Of a DNA stretch of 25,139 nt, positions 1-6,115 are shown one piece after another. The notes beneath the pieces are model-generated. The model had not been told where the DNA came from. It worked only from the letters and a program-made list of their open reading frames with translations, and ran no database searches. Numbering within the stretch: the stretch's first letter is position 1; each line of letters opens with the position of its first letter. Where the stretch lies: positions 1 through 25,139 of the forward strand of contig JAOAUE010000014.1 in the NCBI GenBank assembly GCA_030157745.1, read 5' to 3'. The stretch is from Minisyncoccota bacterium. GTDB taxonomy: Bacteria > Patescibacteriota > Minisyncoccia > Phycocordibacterales > UBA9973. Position numbers and translations under genes: made by a program.

Positions 1-60
1 TTGCATGCCTTATCCACGCCGCCAGCGTTCATCCTGAGCTAGGATCAAACTCTTCGTATA
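1..60 (-). rRNA. rrs: 16S rRNA, 5' end only (partial)
   Basis: The reverse strand reads GAAGAGTTTGATCC (42-55), then a CTCAG and a GATGAACGCTGGCGGC block, the universal start of bacterial 16S rRNA. Transcription runs leftward out of the window, so only about the first 60 nt are present. The 5' end is placed near 60 by comparison with E. coli and is approximate. It is not joined to the 23S gene seen at the right end of the window. Confidence 0.95.
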
Positions 61-213
61 AGTCAGAATTATAAATAATATCTGACTAGAATGAGGCAAA
101 AGAAAAACTTTTGCTTTTGTTTGAAAACTCAATAAATTACATAAATAGATTTTGAGAACTCGCGTTCTCTATATAATTTTCAAAAAACAGCTCCCTTTTG
201 GGAGGTAAGGGCT
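61..213 (-). other. 16S rRNA leader with a series of hairpins
   Basis: This is the transcribed spacer between the rRNA promoter and mature 16S. It contains four clear inverted repeats: AGTCAGA/TCTGACT (61-67 with 81-87) right at the 16S 5' end, GCAAAAG/CTTTTGC (97-103 with 109-115), GAGAAC/GTTCTC closed by a GCGA tetraloop (154-169), and CTCCC/GGGAG (191-204). They are probably processing or antitermination structures. I see no protein gene here. Confidence 0.6.
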
Positions 214-241
214 ATTATATACTATGGGAAATTAAAGTCAA
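214..241 (-). promoter_or_regulatory. Promoter of the 16S rRNA gene
   Basis: The reverse strand has TTGACT (236-241), a 16-nt spacer and a perfect TATAAT (214-219). The predicted transcription start is near 207, giving a leader of about 150 nt. This is among the best -35/-10 pairs in the window, as expected for an rRNA promoter. Confidence 0.85.
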
Positions 242-292
242 TCTTTTCCCCTACAATCCTTATAGCCTTGTAAAATATGGCTTTTTTGCAAT

Positions 293-325
293 AAAAAAGG
301 CCGGTTTTTTCCTAAAAAACCGGCC
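293..325 (-). terminator. Rho-independent terminator after orf156
   Basis: A perfect 12-bp stem (299-310 with 314-325), GGCCGGTTTTTT closed by a 3-nt loop, is followed on the reverse strand by six T. The arm also carries A/T on the other side, so it could act in both directions. It overlaps the stop codon of the upstream leftward gene and insulates it from the rRNA promoter. Confidence 0.85.
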
Positions 326-795
326 TATGAAAAAATGTCTTTTTCTGGGTAAGTAACCTTTGGTTCACCGCGTAACAAGGCCCTCTTTTTATCTGTAAAA
401 CAAAACCTTGCCTTGAAAGGTCTACCCTCTATGGCAAGAGGAAGAGCTCTTTGTTGTAAAACACTCATTTCTTCTAAGGGAGGAGAGTCTATAGAAAAAC
501 CAGTGGGAGACCTAACATTATCAATGTTGGCAATCCTATCAAAAAAATTATCAGGATTAACGGGAGTTGATATTTTGCAGACAAAGATATTTTCTACAGG
601 ATTTTCATCTCCGCCTTCAAATACCAATATCTCTCCAATAATCTGCAACCCTCTGTCATCAGGCTTTTGACCAAAAACACAACCTGAAAGCCTACCTCTT
701 TGATTAAGGAATAAATCAACCAATTTACCCAATATGGGATAAACAATATATTTTGTTTTCATGAACAACGTTTTTTGAGACTTTACACCTCTCAT
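325..795 (-). CDS. Hypothetical protein, 156 aa
   Basis: I do not recognise the family. The protein has no convincing membrane segment or signal peptide and looks soluble, with mixed charge and several proline-rich stretches in its second half. The ATG at 795 gives 156 aa; an alternative ATG at 762 (MKTKYIVYP) would give 145 aa, and neither has a clear ribosome binding site. A terminator hairpin (817-840) lies just upstream, so the gene either starts from a weak promoter after it or is read by passage through it from a TATAAT at 854-859. It ends at a strong terminator and is the last gene before the 16S promoter. An antisense ORF at 413-670 is judged a shadow. Confidence 0.6.
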   Translation of the reverse strand: MRGVKSQKTLFMKTKYIVYPILGKLVDLFLNQRGRLSGCVFGQKPDDRGLQIIGEILVFEGGDENPVENIFVCKISTPVNPDNFFDRIANIDNVRSPTGFSIDSPPLEEMSVLQQRALPLAIEGRPFKARFCFTDKKRALLRGEPKVTYPEKDIFS

Positions 796-810
796 AAAAA
801 TTTTGCAAAT

Positions 811-840
811 AAAAAACCCGGTGCTTCACAACACGCCGGG
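811..840 (-). terminator. Terminator or attenuator hairpin
   Basis: On the reverse strand CCCG(GC)GTG pairs with CACCGGG around an 8-nt loop (817-840), followed by TTTTTT (811-816). It most simply ends transcription of orf120a (951-1313). A TATAAT lies just before it (854-859), so a short attenuated leader for orf156 is also possible. Confidence 0.7.
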
Positions 841-950
841 CTGGTTTTGCAGGATTATAGTCGAACTCGTCGACATTAAGGAATTTGCTTTATTTGTTCC
901 TATATTAATGGTTTTTTATTATTTAGCAACCTTTTACTACTATAAAAAAT

Positions 951-1313
951 TTATTGGCTAAATGACATAAGAAATAATCCGCCAAATATAACCGATAGTA
1001 AAAATGAAATAATAACCACGATTAGTAAAAACTTTCCTGATCTTTTATCCCTTGTGTTACGGGAAAGCTTTATGGTTAAAATGGAAATAATCAATAAAAC
1101 TAGTGTGAAGAGTATGTTAGACCAAACAAATTCAGCGATACGGCTTAAGATATCAATAAAATCTGTTTCGTAGAAACGTCTGTTTTGTAAAGATTTTATT
1201 TGAAAATAATTTTGTAAATATGCCGCCAAGACAATTACAAATAAACTAATAATGCGAGAAAAACCAAGAATTCTACTGATAAATCCTAATGTAATCTTAT
1301 TGTTTTCTTCCAT
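951..1313 (-). CDS. Small membrane protein, 120 aa (orf120a)
   Basis: Unrecognised integral membrane protein. Three hydrophobic stretches are visible: about residues 19-34 (IISLFVIVLAAYL), 67-83 (ILFTLVLLIISILTI) and 95-117 (FLLIVVIISFLLSVIFGGLFLM). A basic loop NTRDKRSGK separates the last two. The N-terminal segment is polar and charged (MEENNK). The start is well supported: TATAAT ends 7 nt before the ATG, which predicts a leaderless mRNA, and there is no Shine-Dalgarno sequence. It stands alone between a terminator of the upstream gene (1369-1404) and its own (811-840). No function can be assigned. Confidence 0.65.
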   Translation of the reverse strand: MEENNKITLGFISRILGFSRIISLFVIVLAAYLQNYFQIKSLQNRRFYETDFIDILSRIAEFVWSNILFTLVLLIISILTIKLSRNTRDKRSGKFLLIVVIISFLLSVIFGGLFLMSFSQ

Positions 1314-1320
1314 AATGGTG

Positions 1321-1326
1321 ATTATA
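1321..1326 (-). promoter_or_regulatory. -10 box of orf120a, leaderless type
   Basis: The reverse strand has TATAAT with a 7-nt spacer (1314-1320) to the ATG at 1313, so the transcript should begin at or within 1-2 nt of the start codon. The -35 region is AT-rich without a good match. Confidence 0.7.
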
Positions 1327-1368
1327 CCCTATTAAGTAACTTTTTAATTAATAAAAATTAAACAAAAG

Positions 1369-1404
1369 TATACTATTTCTAAGCGATAGCATAAAAATAG
1401 TATA
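1369..1404 (-). terminator. Terminator after the Cys-rich secreted protein
   Basis: A 10-bp perfect stem TATACTATTT/AAATAGTATA (1369-1378 with 1395-1404) is followed on the reverse strand by CTTTTGTTTAATTTTT. It lies just past the stop codon at 1415. Confidence 0.65.
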
Positions 1405-1414
1405 TAGTTCATTT

Positions 1415-2203
1415 TTAATTTCTTAAAAACTCAAAATAATCTTCCTCTGCTTTTCTGTCCTTAAAACATTGTTCTAACTTATTTTTATCTTTAATTAAAA
1501 GTTGACAGTTTTCACTTGGTAAATGTCTTGAGATTATTTCTTCAACTAAACAATCATCTTGATTTTTAATTTCACGTGTCCAGGTTCCACTATCATTTAC
1601 TGGCTTTGATTGCTGAGGAGTGCACATATTTTTAAACTTAGAAATATAAATATTTATACAAGTTTGTTTATCAATATAGTTTTGTCTTCTACATACGCTC
1701 GGGTCACCGATTTCAACTAATCCTGGGTAAGTACCATTTAGACATCCAATTTTTTCTTGTTGTCCAATATTGGATACTCCACAGTTATTGTATAAAAAAC
1801 TATCAGCCCATTCATTATAAGCTTGGTTAGAGTTCTTAATAAGAGCCGTAGCTGGATTACCAGGCGTTAGAAAAACAACAAAAGGACTAAAGAAGTCGTT
1901 ACCGGAATCATAAAAATAATTAATTGATTTAGTAGTACAAGGATATTTGACATTGTTAACTCTTAGAATATAAGCTGGTTTTGGTCCAGTTCCAGAAACA
2001 GCATTTCCTTTTGTTCCACAATAAGTAACATATTTATCTTGACCAAAAGTTACTGTTTGCCATTTTCGTATAGAAAATTCTTTATTTATCTCTACTTCCT
2101 TTGGAGGAATAATTTTATATACGTACGGTCTGAGTATAAAAAACAAAACCAATACTAGTATAAAGGCTAGTATTGAGAGAACAGTATATTTATGAGATTT
2201 CAT
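1415..2203 (-). CDS. Secreted or membrane-anchored Cys-rich protein, 262 aa
   Basis: Unrecognised. A hydrophobic N-terminal segment (about residues 7-25, TVLSILAFILVLVLFFIL) follows MKSHKY and looks like a signal anchor. The rest is polar and contains ten cysteines (YCG, PCT, NCG, GCL, VCR, TCI, MCT, DCL, NCQ, QCF), suggesting a disulfide-stabilised domain outside the membrane. The longer reading frame begins with GTG at 2227, but that codon lies upstream of a perfect extended -10 (TGGTATAAT, 2210-2218). The ATG at 2203 sits 6 nt after this box, so I choose it as a leaderless start. The promoter lies at the end of a copied smc tail (2209-2249). No homologue is recognised; its position in the variable patch beside the rRNA gene fits a fast-evolving surface protein. 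Confidence 0.7.
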   Translation of the reverse strand: MKSHKYTVLSILAFILVLVLFFILRPYVYKIIPPKEVEINKEFSIRKWQTVTFGQDKYVTYCGTKGNAVSGTGPKPAYILRVNNVKYPCTTKSINYFYDSGNDFFSPFVVFLTPGNPATALIKNSNQAYNEWADSFLYNNCGVSNIGQQEKIGCLNGTYPGLVEIGDPSVCRRQNYIDKQTCINIYISKFKNMCTPQQSKPVNDSGTWTREIKNQDDCLVEEIISRHLPSENCQLLIKDKNKLEQCFKDRKAEEDYFEFLRN

Positions 2204-2208
2204 AATTT

Positions 2209-2249
2209 TATTATACCACTTCGCCACTTTTACCGCTTCATAGAACTTG
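2209..2249 (-). repeat. Diverged second copy of the smc 3' end
   Basis: The 41 nt match 2557-2597 (the last codons of smc, its stop and the following bases) at 34 positions. Read in the smc frame they encode KFYEAVKVAKW against the true KFDEAVKVAK-stop. Of the codon differences before the stop, four are silent and one changes an amino acid. The similarity continues into the ATAATA that forms part of the promoter of the 262-aa gene. Confidence 0.75.
2210..2218 (-). promoter_or_regulatory. Extended -10 promoter of the Cys-rich protein gene
   Basis: The reverse strand has TGGTATAAT, an extended -10 with perfect hexamer, ending 6 nt before the ATG at 2203. This spacing puts the transcription start at the A of ATG. 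It decides the start codon against the in-frame GTG at 2227. Confidence 0.8.
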
Positions 2250-2477
2250 TTTCCATATAATTAAAAACCTCCTAGCCAAGCCGAACATTAATAAGAAAAA
2301 TCCATGAAACAAACTTGATGAAATTACAGCCATTATAGTCAAGAAAAATAGTGTAACTACTGAAAAGTACTTTTTTCTAAAAAATTGAAACAACCCCAAA
2401 ATAGGTGGCCATATTATCAAAAGATAAAAAACTCTTCTCCTAAATATATGTGTTCTGTAAGTATTGAATAAAACCAA
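2238..2477 (-). CDS. Possible small hydrophobic protein (uncertain)
   Basis: An open frame of up to 79 codons with no ATG near its start; the only candidate start is TTG at 2477, just after an in-frame TAA. The product would have two or three hydrophobic segments (VFYLLIIWPPILGLF, VVTLFFLTIMAV, FHGFFLLMFGLA) and basic loops, a composition that AT-rich non-coding DNA can also give. Its last codons run into the copied smc tail, so the 3' end is chimeric. No promoter or ribosome binding site is visible. It may be a decayed gene fragment left between the two smc tails. Confidence 0.3.
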   Translation of the reverse strand: MVLFNTYRTHIFRRRVFYLLIIWPPILGLFQFFRKKYFSVVTLFFLTIMAVISSSLFHGFFLLMFGLARRFLIIWKQVL

Positions 2478-2556
2478 AACACAAAAGCAAAAAAGTTAAG
2501 ATGCTTAGTGCTAAAAAAATTTATCGAACTTTTTATCTTTTAATATATTCATAAAC

Positions 2557-2597
2557 TATTATCCTATTTCGCAACCTTTACCGCTTCATCAAACTTG
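2557..2597 (-). repeat. smc 3' end, partner of the copy at 2209-2249
   Basis: This is the intact tail of smc with stop codon (2564-2566) and the following ATAAT-like box. Immediately after, an ATG at 2552 opens a 13-codon frame (MNILKDKKFDKFF, 2511-2552), possibly the residue of a gene that once began here as the 262-aa gene does at the other copy. Confidence 0.7.
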
Positions 2598-4837
2598 ATA
2601 GAAAGGAGCTTGGAGCCTCCGTCAGATCCTAGCGTCACCCCAAAGAGCACACCAGCGCGACTCATAGTTTCGCGATTGTGAGTAACCACAATGAGCTGAG
2701 AGTACTCAGAGAGTCGCTCTACCATATCTCCATAACGACGAGAGTTGGCTTCGTCCAGTGCTGCATCTGTTTCGTCGAGCACCAAAAATGGTGGTGGGTT
2801 TACTTGAGAGATTGCAAAGAGTAGAGCAATAGAAACGAGCGAGCGTTCTCCACCTGAGAGCATACCGAGCTCTTTGACTTTTTTGCTTGGCAGATTTACA
2901 TGCACTTCTATACCTCGCTCAAATCCTTCCGGTTCGGTATTTTCCCCTTCGACAAGCTCAGGGTCAAAATCTTCTAATGAAGATTTTGATTTTCTTTTCT
3001 TTTCCATAGTAATAGAAAGAAATGCGCTTCCCCCACCAAACATAGTCTTGAAAAAGTCCCCAAAGCGTTCGTTGATAACTTCTACACCTTTTGTAAATCT
3101 CTCGTCCAAAACTTTTTTTAGATCAATAATCAATGTCTCCAAGTTTTTGATGCTTGCTTCTATATCTATCATTTCTTTTGTTAGGAAGGCATCTCTATCT
3201 TTTGTCGATTCATATTCTGAAACAACATCATTGCCGATGCCACTGTGCTCTTCTAGTCTGATCTTGAGTCTATCAATACTTCTTTTCAGATCATGCATAT
3301 CCAAACCTTCTTCAGCATCAGAGGCATGGATGCTATGTAAAAATGTTGGACCAAAGAGAAAACCTGCTTCTTTTATTTCTTCATCAAATCTCTCTTTGCG
3401 CTCCGCAAAAGCACTCTTGGAAACAGCGAGTATCTGCAACTCTGATTCACACTGTTTTATTTCACTGGTTAGTCTATAGCGTGCTTCGGTGCTAGTTGCA
3501 CTATTTCTCAGAGCATCATTTCTTTGGTTTTCGAGAGCTTGTAGAGACTTTTGTAGATCCTGCTCTTTGGAAACTATAACCAACAAATCTTTTTGCAAAG
3601 CTTCAAGTTCCAAAACAGTTTCTCTGATATCAGGCAGATCAACGCTTTTTTCTACATTTACCACCTCCTGTGGATTTCTGTCTTTTAGCTTTTCTATGAT
3701 CAAAGAGACCTTTTCCAAGTCAGCTTTGATGGCTTCTATACTGGTGGCAGTTCTAACAGAAGCAATAAAGTACTCTATATCAGAGAGGATCTGTTTGTAC
3801 TCTGTAGGAGCAAAAGATATATGAGCACCAGAGTTTGACGAAACACTCTGATTTTTTGAGAGCGATCTGTGAGCCTCTATCTTCCCTTCCAAACGCCCTA
3901 TCTTTTGTTCTAGTTCACGACGCTTTTCTAGATTTTCCGAAAGGAAGGTTTTTGTTTTTTGTATTTCAATATCAAAATTGTTTTCTGAAACTTGGTTTTG
4001 GCTCGGCAAATTTGCAAACTCTTTTTCCAAATCAGCTTTTTTGTTTTCAATAAAAGAGAAAGCTTCTCTGAGTCTTTGGTCTTCTTTTGCTAGGTGCGCT
4101 TTTTCTATAGAAAGAAATCGTAAAAGCGCACCTTGAAGCTCATCACGAATGACCTTACCTTTTTCTATCTTTTCAACCTGCTTTTTCAAAAAGTTTAAGT
4201 GCGGTGCCAGCTCTCGTCGGAGTGACTGAACTTCTTTTAAAGTTTCTTGTGTCTTGGCGAGCTTTGATTCGCTTTCTTTGATACGGTAATGATAAATCTT
4301 GAGGCCGAGTGCATCTTCCAAAATCTCTCGACGATCTTTGGTATTGGCTCGTAGTATGCCATCAGCTTCTCCTTGAGAAATGATATGGTGCCCTGAAGCT
4401 CCGATGTTTACCGAGGAGAGGAGCTCTATCATTTGCTTGAGTCTGATCTCAGTACCATTTAAAAGATATTTACTAGTACCATCAGCAAAAATCTCTCGAG
4501 TAAAAGAGATAGTATCAAAAAGCATAGGCGCTCCTCCCTTTTCGTTTTCTGAAATAGGCAAAGAAAAAACTTTGTCGGAATTATCAAAAGTTATAGAAAC
4601 ATGGGCTCGAGAGAGTTTGGGCGCATTTGATCCGCCTCGAAAGATAAGGTCAGCGCCACTTTTCCCTCGCATGCTTTTCATGGATTGTTCCCCGAGAACA
4701 AAACGAAATGCCTCTACGACATTACTCTTTCCAGAGCCGTTCGGGCCTACAACAGCAGTTACTGGGGCATCGAAAGACAGCGCAGATTTTTTTGCAAAAG
4801 ATTTAAAGCCAACTATTTCTATACCCTTTAAACGCAT
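2564..4837 (-). CDS. smc: SMC-family chromosome structuring ATPase, unusually short
   Basis: SMC proteins are ABC-type ATPases whose head domains are joined by long coiled coils ending in a hinge; they entrap and organise chromosomal DNA. Here the N-terminal head has Walker A GPNGSGKS (31-38). The C-terminal head has the signature LSGGERS (660-666) and Walker B FLVLDETDAALDEAN (about 684-698). Between them lie heptad-like charged helices. At 757 aa it is roughly 400 residues shorter than typical bacterial SMC (about 1150-1200). The usual glycine-rich hinge is not recognisable; only a segment of about 70 residues near 330-400 breaks the coil. ATG 4837 follows TGGTATAAT by 8 nt, so the mRNA should be leaderless. 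Residues DPELVEG near 630 come from a 19-bp repeat. ScpA and ScpB are not in this window. An SMC-like or RecN/SbcC-like relative is possible, but the head order fits SMC. Confidence 0.9.
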   Translation of the reverse strand: MRLKGIEIVGFKSFAKKSALSFDAPVTAVVGPNGSGKSNVVEAFRFVLGEQSMKSMRGKSGADLIFRGGSNAPKLSRAHVSITFDNSDKVFSLPISENEKGGAPMLFDTISFTREIFADGTSKYLLNGTEIRLKQMIELLSSVNIGASGHHIISQGEADGILRANTKDRREILEDALGLKIYHYRIKESESKLAKTQETLKEVQSLRRELAPHLNFLKKQVEKIEKGKVIRDELQGALLRFLSIEKAHLAKEDQRLREAFSFIENKKADLEKEFANLPSQNQVSENNFDIEIQKTKTFLSENLEKRRELEQKIGRLEGKIEAHRSLSKNQSVSSNSGAHISFAPTEYKQILSDIEYFIASVRTATSIEAIKADLEKVSLIIEKLKDRNPQEVVNVEKSVDLPDIRETVLELEALQKDLLVIVSKEQDLQKSLQALENQRNDALRNSATSTEARYRLTSEIKQCESELQILAVSKSAFAERKERFDEEIKEAGFLFGPTFLHSIHASDAEEGLDMHDLKRSIDRLKIRLEEHSGIGNDVVSEYESTKDRDAFLTKEMIDIEASIKNLETLIIDLKKVLDERFTKGVEVINERFGDFFKTMFGGGSAFLSITMEKKRKSKSSLEDFDPELVEGENTEPEGFERGIEVHVNLPSKKVKELGMLSGGERSLVSIALLFAISQVNPPPFLVLDETDAALDEANSRRYGDMVERLSEYSQLIVVTHNRETMSRAGVLFGVTLGSDGGSKLLSIKFDEAVKVAK
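2945..2963. repeat. 19-bp CCCTTCG-N5-CTCAGGG repeat inside smc
   Basis: The sequence CCCTTCGACAAGCTCAGGG lies in frame in smc and encodes part of DPELVEGE, in a charged loop before the C-terminal head. A second copy with the same 7+5+7 layout lies in the helicase-nuclease gene (12791-12809). This looks like the dispersed REP-like repeats known from many draft genomes, recalled rather than searched. Confidence 0.7.
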
Positions 4838-4845
4838 TACTATAA

Positions 4846-4854
4846 ATTATACCA
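4846..4854 (-). promoter_or_regulatory. Extended -10 promoter of smc, leaderless type
   Basis: The reverse strand has TGGTATAAT followed by an 8-nt spacer to the smc ATG at 4837. It lies directly after the terminator of the upstream gene (4862-4890), so smc is a separate transcription unit from rnc. Confidence 0.75.
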
Positions 4855-4861
4855 TTTTTAT

Positions 4862-4890
4862 AATAAAAAAATCCCCGTCTTAGGGGATTT
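4862..4890 (-). terminator. Rho-independent terminator between orf120b and smc
   Basis: An 8-bp stem AAATCCCC/GGGGATTT (69-76 and 83-90 after 4800) with a 6-nt loop is followed on the reverse strand by a run of T. It ends the bL32-NusB-RNase III-orf120b transcript. Confidence 0.8.
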
Positions 4891-4894
4891 ATCT

Positions 4895-5257
4895 TTATTT
4901 ATTAAAATCTATCAAAAGCACGTAGAGCTTCAAGGCTCTCTCTTCTTCTTTTTGTATTTCCTCAATCTGATTTTGCAAACTTTTTTGTTTTTGCTTTTGG
5001 TCTTTGGCTTCTTTCAAAAACTTTAGTTGCCACTTCTTATTATATCCAATAAAAAAACTAGTGGTGAAAACAAAGGTTGAAGGAAGTATGCCTAAAAGTA
5101 CCCATTCAAAACTAAAACCAAATAGTTTTGCAAGTAAAGAAAGTACAATAACCAACGAGAGAGTTGCTACAGTACTCCACAAAAAGTTTTTGGCAATGAA
5201 ATAGTGTTTAGTATTACTACTAAGCCAAGCCATGTCTTCTTTTTGGATGGTCACCAT
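4895..5257 (-). CDS. Small membrane protein with coiled-coil tail, 120 aa (orf120b)
   Basis: Unrecognised. Two hydrophobic segments (about residues 28-45, STVATLSLVIVLSLLAKLF, and 50-70, WVLLGILPSTFVFTTSFFIGY) are followed by a lysine/glutamate/glutamine-rich helix (KEAKDQKQKQKSLQNQIEEIQKEEER) that should form a coiled coil. The layout of a membrane hairpin with a cytoplasmic coil suggests a scaffold or adaptor, but no function can be named. It starts 66 nt after the rnc stop. TAAACT, 7 nt before the ATG, is a weak leaderless-type -10, so it may have its own promoter or be read from rnc. A later ATG at codon 9 (MAWLSS) is a possible alternative start. A terminator follows. Confidence 0.6.
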   Translation of the reverse strand: MVTIQKEDMAWLSSNTKHYFIAKNFLWSTVATLSLVIVLSLLAKLFGFSFEWVLLGILPSTFVFTTSFFIGYNKKWQLKFLKEAKDQKQKQKSLQNQIEEIQKEEERALKLYVLLIDFNK

Positions 5258-5323
5258 ATTAAAGAGTTTAGAGGTTTAACAAATGTTTTCTGTCATCCTA
5301 CAATACAAAAAACAAATAATCAA

Positions 5324-6013
5324 TTACCAACCTTTTTTCTCGAGTGCGGCTTGAGCGGCAGCTTGCTGGGCTTCTTCTTTGCTTCTTCCCTTTCCTTCCG
5401 CTATCTTTTTGTCTCCAAAGAAAACTCCGACAGTAAAAAACTTGTCGTGATCTGGTCCGAGTTGTCCCAAGACTTCATAACTTGGAGTGATGCCGAGACG
5501 CTCTTGAGCTTCTTCTTGGATGTGACTTTTTGGATCACGCCAAAGCTTTTTGTGGATTATGTCAGAGAGTTTTGGGATCAAAGTTTTCTTGATAAAGGTG
5601 TTGCAAACTTCATAGCCTTGATCTAGATAAAGAGCTCCGATAAATGATTCATAAGCGTTGGCCAAGATAGTCTGTCTGGCTCTGCCAGTATCCTTGCTTT
5701 CACCTTTTGAAAGAAGTAAGTATTCGTTCATATTTAGAGCTTGAGCCACCTCGGCAGCAACAACAGCATTTACGAGCGCGCTTCGATACGCAGTCAGATC
5801 CCCTTCTGCTTGATCAGGGTAAGAGCTAAATAAATAATCAGTTACAACAAGCTCGAGAACTGCGTCGCCCAAAAACTCTAGTCGCTCATTGTGAGAGAGT
5901 CCTGATTTTGGATTTTCATTGATAAATGATCGGTGAGTAAAGGCTTGGGCCAAAACTTCTTGGTTTTTAAATTTTATACCTATTGAGTTTTCAAATGGAG
6001 TAAAGTCTTTCAT
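5324..6013 (-). CDS. rnc: Ribonuclease III
   Basis: RNase III cleaves double-stranded RNA to process rRNA precursors and some mRNAs. Residues 42-50 hold the family signature NERLEFLGD with E43, E46 and D50. The second catalytic patch reads ILANAYESFIGALYLD (116-131). It keeps E122 but has Asn119 where E. coli has Asp114. The double-stranded RNA-binding domain occupies about 160-229 (HIQEEAQ...GRSKEEAQQAAAQAAL). At 229 aa the length is normal. The ATG at 6013 follows TATAAC by 6 nt, a possible leaderless promoter, but the gene also lies 102 nt after the NusB-Nudix gene and may be co-transcribed. A long inverted repeat fills that gap and could be a substrate of the enzyme itself. Confidence 0.95.
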   Translation of the reverse strand: MKDFTPFENSIGIKFKNQEVLAQAFTHRSFINENPKSGLSHNERLEFLGDAVLELVVTDYLFSSYPDQAEGDLTAYRSALVNAVVAAEVAQALNMNEYLLLSKGESKDTGRARQTILANAYESFIGALYLDQGYEVCNTFIKKTLIPKLSDIIHKKLWRDPKSHIQEEAQERLGITPSYEVLGQLGPDHDKFFTVGVFFGDKKIAEGKGRSKEEAQQAAAQAALEKKGW

Positions 6014-6017
6014 AAGT

Positions 6018-6113
6018 AAGTTATAAAGTTAAAAGTCCATAAAGTTTGTAAAGTTAGAAACACAAAGAATTAAATAGTTTTCTTTATGAACTTTATAACT
6101 TTACAAACTTTAT
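6018..6113. repeat. Long AT-rich inverted repeat upstream of rnc
   Basis: A perfect 17-bp inverted repeat ATAAAGTTTGTAAAGTT (6039-6055 with 6097-6113) has a 41-nt loop. An overlapping 13-bp perfect repeat AAGTTATAAAGTT (6018-6030 with 6089-6101) offers an alternative fold. The outer arm contains the candidate -10 of rnc (6020-6025). No T-run follows, so it is not a standard terminator. Confidence 0.75.
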
Positions 6114-6115
6114 AA

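Noticed and set aside
841..900. Possible tRNA fragment (GTCGAACTCGTCGAC resembles a T-arm)
   Set aside because: No acceptor or anticodon stem can be formed around it.
2874..3479. 201-codon open frame on the + strand
   Set aside because: It lies entirely antisense to smc, whose protein matches the SMC family along this stretch; the antisense frame has a Ser/Leu-rich composition typical of shadows.
5204..5626. 140-codon + strand frame
   Set aside because: It overlaps the start of orf120b and the conserved RNase-III double-stranded RNA-binding domain in antisense, and has no promoter or ribosome binding site.
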